From positions 1 through 23,558 of the forward strand of contig CAZUAQ010000072.1 of the NCBI GenBank assembly GCA_964618455.1: a stretch of 23,558 nt of DNA. The letters run 5' to 3'. A program made the translations under genes and the position numbers. The notes beneath the pieces are model-generated. The model had not been told where the DNA came from and searched no databases. It saw only the letters and a program-made list of their open reading frames with translations. This DNA is from CAZUAQ01 sp964618455 (lineage in GTDB: Bacteria; Planctomycetota; Phycisphaerae; UBA1845; PWPN01). Below are positions 6,643 through 14,126 of this stretch, in pieces; position 1 is the stretch's first letter; each line of letters starts with the position of its first letter.

Positions 6643-9402
6643 ATGATCGCGAGTGCCAAGGATGGACTGAGTGCAAAGGATGCACACGTGAACGGGGGAA
6701 TCGAGTCTGATGCCAACCTCGGGCTTTCGGAGAACGCTGTTCGCGTGCTGCGAGCGCGTTATCTGAAGAAGAACGAGGCGGGTGAGATCGTGGAAACCCC
6801 CGCCGATCTTTTTCGTCGCGTCGCCTCCACCATGGCGAACGTCGAAACGCAATACGGGGCAAACGCCGAGCAACGCCAGGCATGGGAAGACAAGTTCTAT
6901 CACCTGATGGTCAGCGGGCGGTACATGCCCAACAGCCCCACGCTGATGAACGCCGGTCGCGAGATGGGCATGCTGAGCGCCTGTTTCGTACTGCCGGTCA
7001 AGGACAGCATCGACGAGATCTTCGACTCCATCAAGCACACCGCCCTGATTCAGAAAGCCGGTGGCGGTACGGGTTTCGCCTTTGATGAGCTGCGCCCCAC
7101 GGGCGACTTCATCAAGAGTTCCGGCGGCACCACGTCCGGCCCCATCAGCTTCTGGCGGGCGTTCAGTGAAGCCACCAACGCCATCCAGCAGGGCGCGTTC
7201 CGGCGCGGCGCCAACATGGGCATGATGTACATCCATCACCCCGACATTCTCAAGTTCCTCAATGCCAAGCAGGATCTCTCGCAGTTCACGAATTACAACA
7301 TCTCCGTCAAGGTCACGGACGAGTGGATGGAGCGCTTCCTGAAAGACGCGGACGCTCCGCACATCGTACGCAACCCGCGAAACGGCAAGGAATTCCTCCT
7401 GCCCAGGGATCTGGACATCTGGTCGTACGATCTCCGCTCGCTCATTCCGGTACGGCGCGGTCAGGACGACGAGCTGCGGGTGATTCGCCAGAGTGGTGAG
7501 GGCGAAGTCGAAGAAGTGATCTCCCGCGGTTCGTCGTTCGATACTCCGGTCTACACCTGCCGCGAGATCTGGAAGATCATCGTGGACAACGCCCACCGCA
7601 CGGGCGAGCCCGGCGTGGTGTTCATCGACCGCATCAACGAGCACAATCCCACGCCACACGTGGGCCGCATGGAAGCGACCAACCCCTGCGGCGAGCAGCC
7701 TCTGCTTCCGTACGAAGCGTGCAACCTCGGCAGTGTCAACCTCAGCAAGTTCGTGACGAACCCCAACACGGACGGGGCGGGCATCGACTGGGACGCCCTG
7801 CGCGAGACGGTCCACGAGTGCACACGGTTCCTCGACAACGTGATCGACGCCAACAACTACCAGTTGGAGGAGATCGACCGGATGTGCAAGGGCAATCGCA
7901 AGATCGGTCTCGGCATCATGGGCTTCGCCGAAACACTTTACATGCTGGGCGTGTCGTACTGCTCCGACGAGGGCACCGCCTGGGGCGAAAAACTGATGAA
8001 GTTCATCAACGACGAGGCGCACAACGCCGGTGAAGCGCTCGCCGAGGATCGCGGCTGCTTCCCCAACTGGCAGGGCAGCCTCTGGGACAAGAAGCATCAT
8101 CGCCCGATGCGCAACGCCTGCTCGACGACGGTGGCGCCGACGGGCACGATCTCGATCATTGCCGGCTGCTCCGGCGGCGTCGAGCCGATGTTCAGCCTCG
8201 TCTTCTATCGCAACGTGCTCAAGGGGCAGGACGAAGGCAAGACCCCGATGATTCAGATCGACCCGACATTCGAGACAGTCGCCCGCGAACGCGGGTTCTA
8301 CAGCGAGGGTCTCATGGAGCAGATTGCCAAGGACGGCACCCTCGCTCATATTGACGACATCCCCGAGGATGTGAAGCGCGTGTTCGTCTGTGCCCACGAT
8401 GTCAAGCCGGAGTGGCACGTGAAGATGCAGGCCGCCTTCCAGCGTCATTGCGACTCGTCGATCTCCAAGACGATCAACTTCGCGCATGATGCATCCGTCG
8501 AGGACGTCGAAACCATTTACCGCATGGCGTATGCCATGAAGTGCAAAGGCGTCACCGTGTACCGGGACGGATGTCGTTCGGCCCAGCCGATGGCGCTGAA
8601 GGATTCCGAGAAGAAGCATGGCTCGACCCATGCCGAATCCCCCGCGGAGAAGAAGCCCGAGTTGCTCCCCCCCGCGGCCCCGACCCGACTCGAGCCCCAG
8701 GACATCCCCGAAATCGTCAGCGGCCTTCGCCTTCGTCAGATGACGCCCTTCGGCAACATGCACGTGAAGATCACCGTGGATCCGCGCAGCGAGCGCGAAC
8801 TCGAAGTCTTCGCGCAACTCGGCAAGGGCGGCGAAGTGGCGTCGAGCGATCTCGAAGCCATCTGCCGATTGACGTCACTGTGGTTGCGTGCGGGAGGCTC
8901 GCTGGTGCAGGTGATCCGCCAGCTCAAGGATATCGGTTCCACGCTGCAGGTGCCGACGCGCGAGGGGAAGATCATGAGCCTCGGCGACGGACTCGCCCGC
9001 GCCCTCCAGCGCTACATGCGCGCGAAGGAGCGATTCGGCCTGCGTGACCTGCTGCTGGGCGAATGTGATTTGTCGGAATTGAGTAAGCCGCCGTCCCACG
9101 GCACCGGGATGCCGGGTAACGGCAAACCCATGAACGGAAATGGGAACGGTCACGGAAAGACCAACGGACATCGCCAGGGAAACGGCCACGGCATGCCGGG
9201 TGGGACACCCCCTGAATCGGGATCGGAAGTGCGCCACGGTTCCCCGGCTTCAGGGAGCGAGGACGCCACCGCGACCGCGATCGCCACGCGAACGCAGGTC
9301 GCTCGTTCGGCATTCAAAGTGAAATGTCCGAGCTGCGGCGAGGCTCTGGCGTTCGCCGAGGGCTGTAACAAATGTTACAGCTGCGGCTGGGCCCAGTGCT
9401 GA
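6643..9402 (+). CDS. nrdJ: Adenosylcobalamin-dependent (class II) ribonucleotide reductase
   Basis: NrdJ reduces ribonucleotides to deoxyribonucleotides using a radical made from adenosylcobalamin, so it works with or without oxygen. The 919-residue product has PNSPTLMNAG (about 99-108), C114 and C360 as the expected redox pair, and NPCGEQPLLPYEACNLGSVNLS (347 onward) with thiyl-radical C349 and E351; the 11-residue spacing C349-C360 matches the family. NACSTTVAPTGTISIIAGCSGGVEP also fits. A TSCPD-type domain follows (RLRQMTPFGNMHVKIT through IRQLKDIG), then a Gly/Asn/His-rich linker and a cysteine-rich C-terminus (CPSCGE, CNKCYSCGWAQC), probably a redox or zinc tail. ATG 6643 has AGGGAG six bases upstream. 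The frame is open to 6385, but that stretch is the leader RNA. No nrdAB or nrdD is in the window. Confidence 0.95.
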   Translation: MIASAKDGLSAKDAHVNGGIESDANLGLSENAVRVLRARYLKKNEAGEIVETPADLFRRVASTMANVETQYGANAEQRQAWEDKFYHLMVSGRYMPNSPTLMNAGREMGMLSACFVLPVKDSIDEIFDSIKHTALIQKAGGGTGFAFDELRPTGDFIKSSGGTTSGPISFWRAFSEATNAIQQGAFRRGANMGMMYIHHPDILKFLNAKQDLSQFTNYNISVKVTDEWMERFLKDADAPHIVRNPRNGKEFLLPRDLDIWSYDLRSLIPVRRGQDDELRVIRQSGEGEVEEVISRGSSFDTPVYTCREIWKIIVDNAHRTGEPGVVFIDRINEHNPTPHVGRMEATNPCGEQPLLPYEACNLGSVNLSKFVTNPNTDGAGIDWDALRETVHECTRFLDNVIDANNYQLEEIDRMCKGNRKIGLGIMGFAETLYMLGVSYCSDEGTAWGEKLMKFINDEAHNAGEALAEDRGCFPNWQGSLWDKKHHRPMRNACSTTVAPTGTISIIAGCSGGVEPMFSLVFYRNVLKGQDEGKTPMIQIDPTFETVARERGFYSEGLMEQIAKDGTLAHIDDIPEDVKRVFVCAHDVKPEWHVKMQAAFQRHCDSSISKTINFAHDASVEDVETIYRMAYAMKCKGVTVYRDGCRSAQPMALKDSEKKHGSTHAESPAEKKPELLPPAAPTRLEPQDIPEIVSGLRLRQMTPFGNMHVKITVDPRSERELEVFAQLGKGGEVASSDLEAICRLTSLWLRAGGSLVQVIRQLKDIGSTLQVPTREGKIMSLGDGLARALQRYMRAKERFGLRDLLLGECDLSELSKPPSHGTGMPGNGKPMNGNGNGHGKTNGHRQGNGHGMPGGTPPESGSEVRHGSPASGSEDATATAIATRTQVARSAFKVKCPSCGEALAFAEGCNKCYSCGWAQC

Positions 9403-9462
9403 CCGGCTCCTCGCGGATGGATCGCTCCGCCCTTCGGGATGAGTCCCGTCGGGCGGAGATCC
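9362..9462 (+). terminator. Two strong hairpins at the 3' end of nrdJ
   Basis: GCTGTAAC (9362-9369) and GTTACAGC (9374-9381) form a perfect 8-bp hairpin inside the last cysteine codons of nrdJ. About 20 bases after the stop, CTCCGCCC (9425-9432) pairs with GGGCGGAG (9451-9458), continued inside by CGGGA/TCCCG with a TGAG loop. No T-run follows, so this may be a 3' stabilising or Rho-assisted structure rather than a classical terminator. Confidence 0.45.
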
Positions 9463-9733
9463 TTCCCTATTCTGTTGATTTGCAAGAAAGGGACAGGACT
9501 CTCAACAGTTGCGTTGATATCCAATCAGTGCTTCCGATAATTAGAGTGCATGTGCAATCAATTATGGATCATTTATGTACGGTTTTGGCAAGCCCCGCTT
9601 TGGATTTTCACAAGTAAGCGTGAAATTCCTCCGGAAAACGGCTACCAATTCTGTTAATTTCACGTAGAATAAAAATGAAGGTTCAGATTATGGGGCTATC
9701 GCACCGATATTCTGAGCAGTTTGACCCGGCCTG

Positions 9734-9762
9734 TGGGCAAGCTTGAAGTGCTTGTCTATAAT
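9734..9762 (+). promoter_or_regulatory. Promoter of the candidate small RNA
   Basis: A consensus -10 box TATAAT lies at 9757-9762, preceded by a TG and, 17 bases upstream, by TGGGCA (9734-9739, four of six matches to TTGACA). The region is AT-rich relative to the flanking genes. No protein gene follows; transcription would begin near 9769 and reach the terminator at 9917. Confidence 0.5.
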
Positions 9763-9768
9763 AAGCAT

Positions 9769-9917
9769 ACGGAAACGGGCCATGAGTTTGGATTCATTGG
9801 AGGGTCATAACACCGCAGCCTTCTCCAGAAATGCCACTGAAGGCTGTCCAACTGGCTTCTTTCCCCTCCGGAAAGCACCGGGATCGCCCTTCGGGGCACC
9901 TGGTGCTTTCTTTTTTT
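9769..9917 (+). ncRNA. Candidate small RNA, about 149 nt
   Basis: This is a free-standing unit in a 611-base gap without protein genes. It has a consensus -10 box just upstream, a folded body and a strong terminator. In the body, GGAGGG (9799-9804) can pair with CCCTCC (9864-9869), enclosing the hairpin CAGCCTTC (9816-9823)/GAAGGCTG (9839-9846). Its 15-base loop contains CCAG (9825-9828), which can pair with CTGG (9852-9855) as a pseudoknot. The terminator follows directly. No known family (6S, SRP RNA, tmRNA, RNase P RNA) was recognised. The next gene is on the other strand, so it is not an obvious leader. The first part of the gap (9463-9730) shows nothing else. Confidence 0.5.
9871..9917 (+). 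terminator. Rho-independent terminator of the candidate small RNA
   Basis: GAAAGCACC (9871-9879) pairs perfectly with GGTGCTTTC (9902-9910). The inside folds again as GCCC-TTCG-GGGC (9886-9897), a stable tetraloop. Seven Ts follow immediately (9911-9917). The T-run is only on the plus-strand side. Confidence 0.85.
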
Positions 9918-10013
9918 AAGCATGACAACTGTTTTCTCAGCCTTCGCGTCATCGCCCCAAGCCTGCTTCTTGCCTCGTGACTGAACTCTCCTGAGTAAGC
10001 CAAGCCCCCTACG

Positions 10014-10436
10014 TCACTCCACCGCCCCCCCTTTCTCCTCGCGCTGCCGACCTCGTTCCGATCGACTTCCTGCTCTCTTGTCCCATCGCTTCCCAGCCTG
10101 CTCCGCCAACATGGCGATCGAGCGCTTCAGTCCTTCCACGTCCGGCTCGGAACCGGGAACAGGCAGGATCACGTAGTCCGCCACCGGAAGCTCATGACGC
10201 AGGTCACGAAACGCTTCACGAATCATGCGTTTGATCCGATTTCGACGAACGGCATTGCCAAAACGACGCCCCACCGAGATTCCCAACCGCGATTCATCAA
10301 GCCTATTGGAATGATAATAGACCCGTACCACACCGTCCGCTGCCGAGCAACGGGCTTCAAAAACTCGGGAGAAGTCTTCTCGAGAACGCAAACGAACCGA
10401 ACGCGGCAGCGTGTGGCGACGTGCTGGCTGAGCCAT
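10014..10436 (-). CDS. rnpA: Ribonuclease P protein component RnpA
   Basis: This basic protein helps the catalytic RNase P RNA mature the 5' ends of tRNAs. The 140-residue product shows the family core SRLGISVGRRFGNAVRRNRIKRMIREAFR (49-77), which includes the RNR signature (R65-K69), and the early RLRSREDFSRVFEAR segment. The start was set at ATG 10436 because the homology begins there; the frame is open to 10529. TATAAT (complement of 10446-10451) lies only nine bases before this ATG, so the mRNA may be leaderless, although no good -35 box was found. The usual neighbours rpmH (upstream) and yidD/yidC (downstream) are absent. The C-terminal tail is rich in Arg, Glu and Gly. Confidence 0.93.
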   Translation of the reverse strand: MAQPARRHTLPRSVRLRSREDFSRVFEARCSAADGVVRVYYHSNRLDESRLGISVGRRFGNAVRRNRIKRMIREAFRDLRHELPVADYVILPVPGSEPDVEGLKRSIAMLAEQAGKRWDKRAGSRSERGRQREEKGGAVE

Positions 10437-10521
10437 AATCGAGTGATTATACTGCCATTTGCTCCTGCACGCGTTTTCTGATCGTGCGCTTCCCAGTGGC
10501 CCATGAGCCCAGTCAAGGCGG

Positions 10522-10824
10522 ATGAACATGGATCTGCGCGATTTTCAGAACCTCATCGAATCCATGTACTCGCACAAGGATCGCGAACGCGGTTCGGCCG
10601 GGACGTTTCTCTGGCTGATGGAGGAAGTCGGGGAACTGGCGGCCGCCATTGCCGACGGCCGAGACGAGGCAAACAAGCGCGAGGAGTTCGCCGACGTGCT
10701 GGCCTGGCTGGCGACGCTGGCCAATGTCGAGGGCGTGGATTTGAGCGAAACGTTGCATGCCAAGTATGGATCAGGCTGCCCGGGATGCGGCAAAATGGTC
10801 TGCACGTGCAATGAGAAACCCTGA
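10522..10824 (+). CDS. MazG-like nucleotide pyrophosphohydrolase with Cys tail
   Basis: A 100-residue protein of the all-alpha NTP pyrophosphohydrolase (MazG) superfamily. Members hydrolyse nucleoside triphosphates, often as house-cleaning enzymes. The metal-binding signature is E35-x-x-E38 (MEEVGELAAAI) and E55-x-x-D58 (REEFADVLAWL). The C-terminus carries C86, C89, C94 and C96 (GCPGCGKMVCTC), which looks like a small zinc site and is not part of the basic fold. AAGG at 10515-10518 lies four bases before ATG 10522; ATG 10528 is an alternative. It is divergent from rnpA. The substrate is unknown. Confidence 0.85.
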   Translation: MNMDLRDFQNLIESMYSHKDRERGSAGTFLWLMEEVGELAAAIADGRDEANKREEFADVLAWLATLANVEGVDLSETLHAKYGSGCPGCGKMVCTCNEKP

Positions 10825-10857
10825 AAGGGTCGGTATCCGAACTGTGAGGAATTCTCG

Positions 10858-11052
10858 ATGAGAACGCACTTTTCACGACTGATGAGGTATCTCGGTATGG
10901 CCTGCACCAGTGTGCTGCTCGGGACCGGATGTGCGGGCTCGATCGCGCGCGAGATCGAAGTCTTCTTCTCGGCGGCGGCAAACCCCTTTGCCGTGCGCGA
11001 CAGCTTCCTGGTCGAGGCTTTCGGCTTGGGGATCCTCAGGTTATTCAACTGA
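10858..11052 (+). CDS. Small exported or lipoprotein-like protein
   Basis: A 64-residue protein begins at ATG 10858, 33 bases after the MazG-like gene, with a GAGGA binding site. The N-terminus is a signal peptide: basic MRTHFSRLMR, then hydrophobic YLGMACTSVLLGTG, then C25. The -3 position is Gly, so the lipobox is imperfect and cleavage by signal peptidase I is also possible. The mature part of about 40 residues (AREIEVFFSAAANPFAVRDSFLVEAFGLGILRLF) has no recognised family. It may be co-transcribed with the gene before it. Confidence 0.6.
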   Translation: MRTHFSRLMRYLGMACTSVLLGTGCAGSIAREIEVFFSAAANPFAVRDSFLVEAFGLGILRLFN

Positions 11053-11191
11053 TCACCGCGTTCGCGCGGGCATGAACGTCGCTTCGTAAAATGATATGAA
11101 ACAGCGGCTTAACACATCTCTCGAATTCCCTCCTCTCTCTCACGACACCCTGTGATTCTTATTCGGCGGTGATTCGCTTTATTCGCGAAGC

Positions 11192-11221
11192 TTGAGCGAT
11201 CGGCACCTCGGCCCTTATACT
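11192..11221 (+). promoter_or_regulatory. Promoter of the zinc-ribbon protein gene
   Basis: TTGAGC (11192-11197) and TATACT (11216-11221) are separated by 18 bases. Transcription would start near 11228, just before a long inverted repeat in the 5' UTR. The 11053-11190 stretch upstream holds only a small hairpin (CCGCG-TTCG-CGCGG near 11058) and no gene. Confidence 0.5.
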
Positions 11222-11233
11222 ATTTCTTAGTAG

Positions 11234-11284
11234 GATCTGCTGCGATTGCCGAGCCACTTCATATCCGTCAGATTGCAGCAGATC
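11234..11284 (+). promoter_or_regulatory. Perfect 10-bp inverted repeat in the 5' UTR
   Basis: GATCTGCTGC (11234-11243) pairs perfectly with GCAGCAGATC (11275-11284) across a 31-base loop. It lies between the predicted transcription start and the coding start at ATG 11330. It could be a cis-regulatory RNA stem or a protein-binding site. Confidence 0.45.
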
Positions 11285-11329
11285 GGGCATGTCATTTCTT
11301 TTCGTTCATTTCGCCGGGAGGCCATTCCC

Positions 11330-11785
11330 ATGAGTACGGCACCCTCTCTGGATCGGGAGTACACCTGTGACCTGTGCCGCGCTACGATCTATCAGATCCA
11401 GCTCAACAAAGGGCTGGCGGGCCGATGGGCGGGCCGGTTGCTTTGCCCGCATTGCCTGAAAGAGAAAAAGGACTCCGACACGCTGCTGGTGGACGGTGAG
11501 AGCGTCCCCTCCGGGCATGACAGTGTGGCGGGCATGGCCCCGATCGGATCAGGTCTGAACGAAGTGGCTCACAAGAGGCCGTTGAATCAGACCGGTCAGG
11601 GCGCAACGCGCGTGCGCACGTTTCATGCCAAACTCTCCGATGGTGCCATCCACCACCTGGATTACCAGGTGAACCTGTGGCTGGAACAGAATCCCGAAGT
11701 CGAGATCAAGTTCGCCAACACCACGGTCGGTATCTGGGAAGGCAAGCACGCCGAACCGACACTGATCCTGACCGTGTTCTATTGA
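11330..11785 (+). CDS. Zinc-ribbon protein with conserved-looking C-terminal domain, unknown function
   Basis: A 151-residue protein. ATG 11330 is preferred because GGGAGG lies eight bases upstream; the frame is open to 11246, but that part overlaps the 5' UTR stem. The N-terminus has a four-cysteine zinc ribbon: C13-x2-C16 and C39-x2-C42 (CDLC, CPHC). A low-complexity linker follows. The last 60 residues (TRVRTFHAKLSDGAIHHLDYQVNLWLEQNPEVEIKFANTTVGIWEG) look like a compact alpha/beta domain. No function can be given. A DNA- or RNA-binding or adaptor role is possible because of the ribbon. Confidence 0.75.
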   Translation: MSTAPSLDREYTCDLCRATIYQIQLNKGLAGRWAGRLLCPHCLKEKKDSDTLLVDGESVPSGHDSVAGMAPIGSGLNEVAHKRPLNQTGQGATRVRTFHAKLSDGAIHHLDYQVNLWLEQNPEVEIKFANTTVGIWEGKHAEPTLILTVFY

Positions 11786-11945
11786 TTCTTCGAAGAGAAT
11801 TCCGCAATCCACCGCGAATCGCTCGTCACGTCGCTTCCGCCGCGTTACCATTGATCGTTTGCGCCTATCCGGCGAATGAGGGCATGCCGACGGGATGCCT
11901 GTGGCCGCTCGTTCGAGCAGACCGTGAAAGGAAGGCGGTGGTACC

Positions 11946-13334
11946 ATGACGATCGATGGTTCCGTCGATTTAGCCAAGGAAGAACTGGAACGGGATCCTG
12001 AAGAGATCCTGGAGGGTCTGCGTGCGTTTCTTGCGAGCAAGGATGCGGTATCCCTGGAGACCTGGATCGAGAATCTCCAGTCGGGACAGATCAGTCGCGC
12101 CGTTTCACATCTATCTGAAGAAGAGCAGATCGAACTTTTCGTGCTTCTCGGGCCGGAAGCGGCAGCGGACCTGATCGACGACCTCCCGGATGAGCAGTCG
12201 GCGGACCTTCTCGAAATCATGCCCGCCGACGAGGCCGCCGCCATCGTCGAGGAACTGGACAGCGACGATCGCGCAGACGTACTCGGCGAGATGGAAGAGG
12301 AGGACATGGAGGCCATCCTCGAAGCGCTTCCTCCGGAAGAGGCGGAGCAGGCGCGGCAATTGATGGCTTACGAGCCGGATACCGCCGGTGGCGTGATGGT
12401 CAAGGAGTATGTTGCCTACCGTGAAGGCACCACTGTCTCCGAAGTGCTCGAGGATCTCCGCCTGCATCACGACGAGTACTCCTATTACGACGTGCGTTAC
12501 TTTTACGTGACAGATCGAAAAGGCCTTCTTCTGGGCGTGCTTCGCCTCCGCGACGTCGTGCTCTCGTCGCCTTCGCGTGCGATCGAGGATGTCATGATTC
12601 GGGAACCCACCCGGGTCCGGGTGGATGAGGATCTTCCGCGCCTGCAGCGGCTCTTCGAGACACACAGCTACTCCGCGCTGCCGGTCACAGACTCCGAAGG
12701 CTATCTGCTGGGGGTGGTGATCGAGAAGGAAGTGGGTGAAGCCGCCCGCAAGAACGCCAACCGCACGATGTTGAAACTCGGCGGTATTTTCGGTGGCGAG
12801 GAATTGCGGAGCATGCCGGTGCTGGAACGGATGTGGCGTCGCCTGCTCTGGCTGGTGCTCATTCTGGCGCTGACGTTGCTCGCCGCCAGCGTCATCCACC
12901 TCTTCGAAGGTACTCTGCAGAAGATGATCGCCCTGACCATGTTTCTCCCGGTTGTGGCGGGGATGAGCGGGAGTTCCGGGAACCAGGCGATGGCGTTGTC
13001 CTTGCGCGAACTCTCCCTGGGAACGGTCAATCCGTGGGATTTCTCCTACGTGCTGGGCAAAGAGGTACGTGTGGGCCTGCTGAACGGGCTGGTCCTTGGG
13101 GTTCTGACCATGGTCGTCGGATACCTCTGGCAACAGAACCTCAAGCTGGGCGTGATCGTGGGCCTCGCTCTGGGTGTGAACACGGTCGTCTCGGTGTGCA
13201 TTGGCGGGTTGCTTCCGCTGGCGGCTAAACGGCTCGGGCTGGACGCGGCCACGACGAGTGGCCCGATTCTCACCACGGTCGTCGACACGGCCGGCTTCTT
13301 CATGGTTCTCGGCTTCGCGTCGCTGGTCATCTGA
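11946..13334 (+). CDS. mgtE: Magnesium channel/transporter MgtE
   Basis: MgtE is a dimeric Mg2+ channel of the inner membrane, gated by intracellular Mg2+. The 462-residue product has the acidic N domain with helical repeats (about 20-140), the linker YEPDTAGGVMVKEYV, two CBS domains (about 143-205 and 206-270), a connecting helix, and five transmembrane helices from about 298 to 462. Pore motifs are PVVAGMSGSSGNQ (335-347) and TTSGPILTTVVDTAGF (436-451), with D447 in the place of the conserved pore aspartate. ATG 11946 follows GGAAGG. The 160 bases upstream show no recognisable M-box Mg2+ riboswitch. Confidence 0.95.
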   Translation: MTIDGSVDLAKEELERDPEEILEGLRAFLASKDAVSLETWIENLQSGQISRAVSHLSEEEQIELFVLLGPEAAADLIDDLPDEQSADLLEIMPADEAAAIVEELDSDDRADVLGEMEEEDMEAILEALPPEEAEQARQLMAYEPDTAGGVMVKEYVAYREGTTVSEVLEDLRLHHDEYSYYDVRYFYVTDRKGLLLGVLRLRDVVLSSPSRAIEDVMIREPTRVRVDEDLPRLQRLFETHSYSALPVTDSEGYLLGVVIEKEVGEAARKNANRTMLKLGGIFGGEELRSMPVLERMWRRLLWLVLILALTLLAASVIHLFEGTLQKMIALTMFLPVVAGMSGSSGNQAMALSLRELSLGTVNPWDFSYVLGKEVRVGLLNGLVLGVLTMVVGYLWQQNLKLGVIVGLALGVNTVVSVCIGGLLPLAAKRLGLDAATTSGPILTTVVDTAGFFMVLGFASLVI

Positions 13335-13370
13335 ACATCATGGCTCATTTGCCGCCGCACGCACTGCCGG

Positions 13371-13399
13371 TTGACCCGCCATCGCACGATCAGTACCTT
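13371..13399 (+). promoter_or_regulatory. Promoter of the DUF2752 gene
   Basis: TTGACC (13371-13376) and TACCTT (13394-13399) have an ideal 17-base spacing. The predicted start near 13406 means the longer open frame from 13340 cannot be fully translated. A GTGGG/CCCAC hairpin lies just after it. Confidence 0.45.
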
Positions 13400-13495
13400 A
13401 AAGATGAGCGTGGGAAGCTCGGCCCACCCCTAGAAACCCTGATGACACTCCCTGTCGTGCCGGCCTCCCTGACATGCTGCGTCAAAGTGAATTCC

Positions 13496-14101
13496 ATGGA
13501 TCCCCTGATGCTGAACGAGACGGAGCAGCAACCGAGCCTGATCGAGCCGACCCGTCCGCATGTGCCGCATGCCTCGGAGACGGCAACCGACCCGGCAGGC
13601 ACGGGCTCGCCGGAGAGCGCAGGTCACCCCCTCGGCCCGCTTGTGGAGATCGTGGCGCTGGACCACCCGCTCTGGGGACGGTTGTACGCGCTGCTCATGA
13701 CGGTGGCACTGGGGGCGCTGCTGGGTATGGCGATATACCTGAAACCGCATGATCGGCACATGGGGACGCACCGCCAGCTCGGGCTTCCGCCCTGCGGTTT
13801 CGTGCTGGTGACCGGATTCCCGTGTCCAACCTGCGGTATGACCACGGCGTTTTCACACACGGTGCGAGGCCAAGTGCTCACCGCCCTCTATGCCCAGCCT
13901 GCGGGAACGCTCCTCGCGCTGGGCTCGATCCTGTTTTTCGTTTTATCGCTCCTGGCGGTGGTGACCGGCCATCGTCCATCGCTGAATCTTTATCGCGTCG
14001 ATCCGGTCCGCCTGGTGCTGCTGGGCGCCTTGTTCATCATGCTGTCCTGGGGGTGGAAATGCCTGCTGGGCCTCATGGATCAGACGTTGCCGATTCGTTA
14101 G
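13496..14101 (+). CDS. DUF2752 family membrane protein
   Basis: This protein belongs to the DUF2752 family of unknown function, recognised by PCGFVLVTGFPCPTCGMTTAF (99-119 of the 201-residue version), with C100, C110 and C113. Three transmembrane segments are visible, about 63-82, 136-156 and 172-192, and the signature lies between the first two. ATG 13496 is a compromise: the frame is open to 13340, but a promoter at 13371-13399 argues for a start after 13406; ATG 13442 is also possible. No good binding site is seen. The first 50 residues are disordered and Pro/Thr-rich. Confidence 0.75.
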   Translation: MDPLMLNETEQQPSLIEPTRPHVPHASETATDPAGTGSPESAGHPLGPLVEIVALDHPLWGRLYALLMTVALGALLGMAIYLKPHDRHMGTHRQLGLPPCGFVLVTGFPCPTCGMTTAFSHTVRGQVLTALYAQPAGTLLALGSILFFVLSLLAVVTGHRPSLNLYRVDPVRLVLLGALFIMLSWGWKCLLGLMDQTLPIR

Positions 14102-14126
14102 CTACCCTAACCGGAGACTTCACCCG

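Noticed and set aside
6610..8817. A 735-codon open frame on the minus strand opposite nrdJ
   Set aside because: It is the mirror of a certain gene in GC-rich sequence, has no recognisable domain, and its composition follows the opposite strand's codons.
9794..10003. A 69-codon minus-strand frame after rnpA that could be yidD
   Set aside because: It lacks the cysteine signature of YidD and lies over the candidate small RNA and its terminator.
12111..13133. A 340-codon open frame on the minus strand opposite mgtE
   Set aside because: It is His/Gln/Arg-rich sequence with no family features, typical of an antisense shadow; mgtE is certain.
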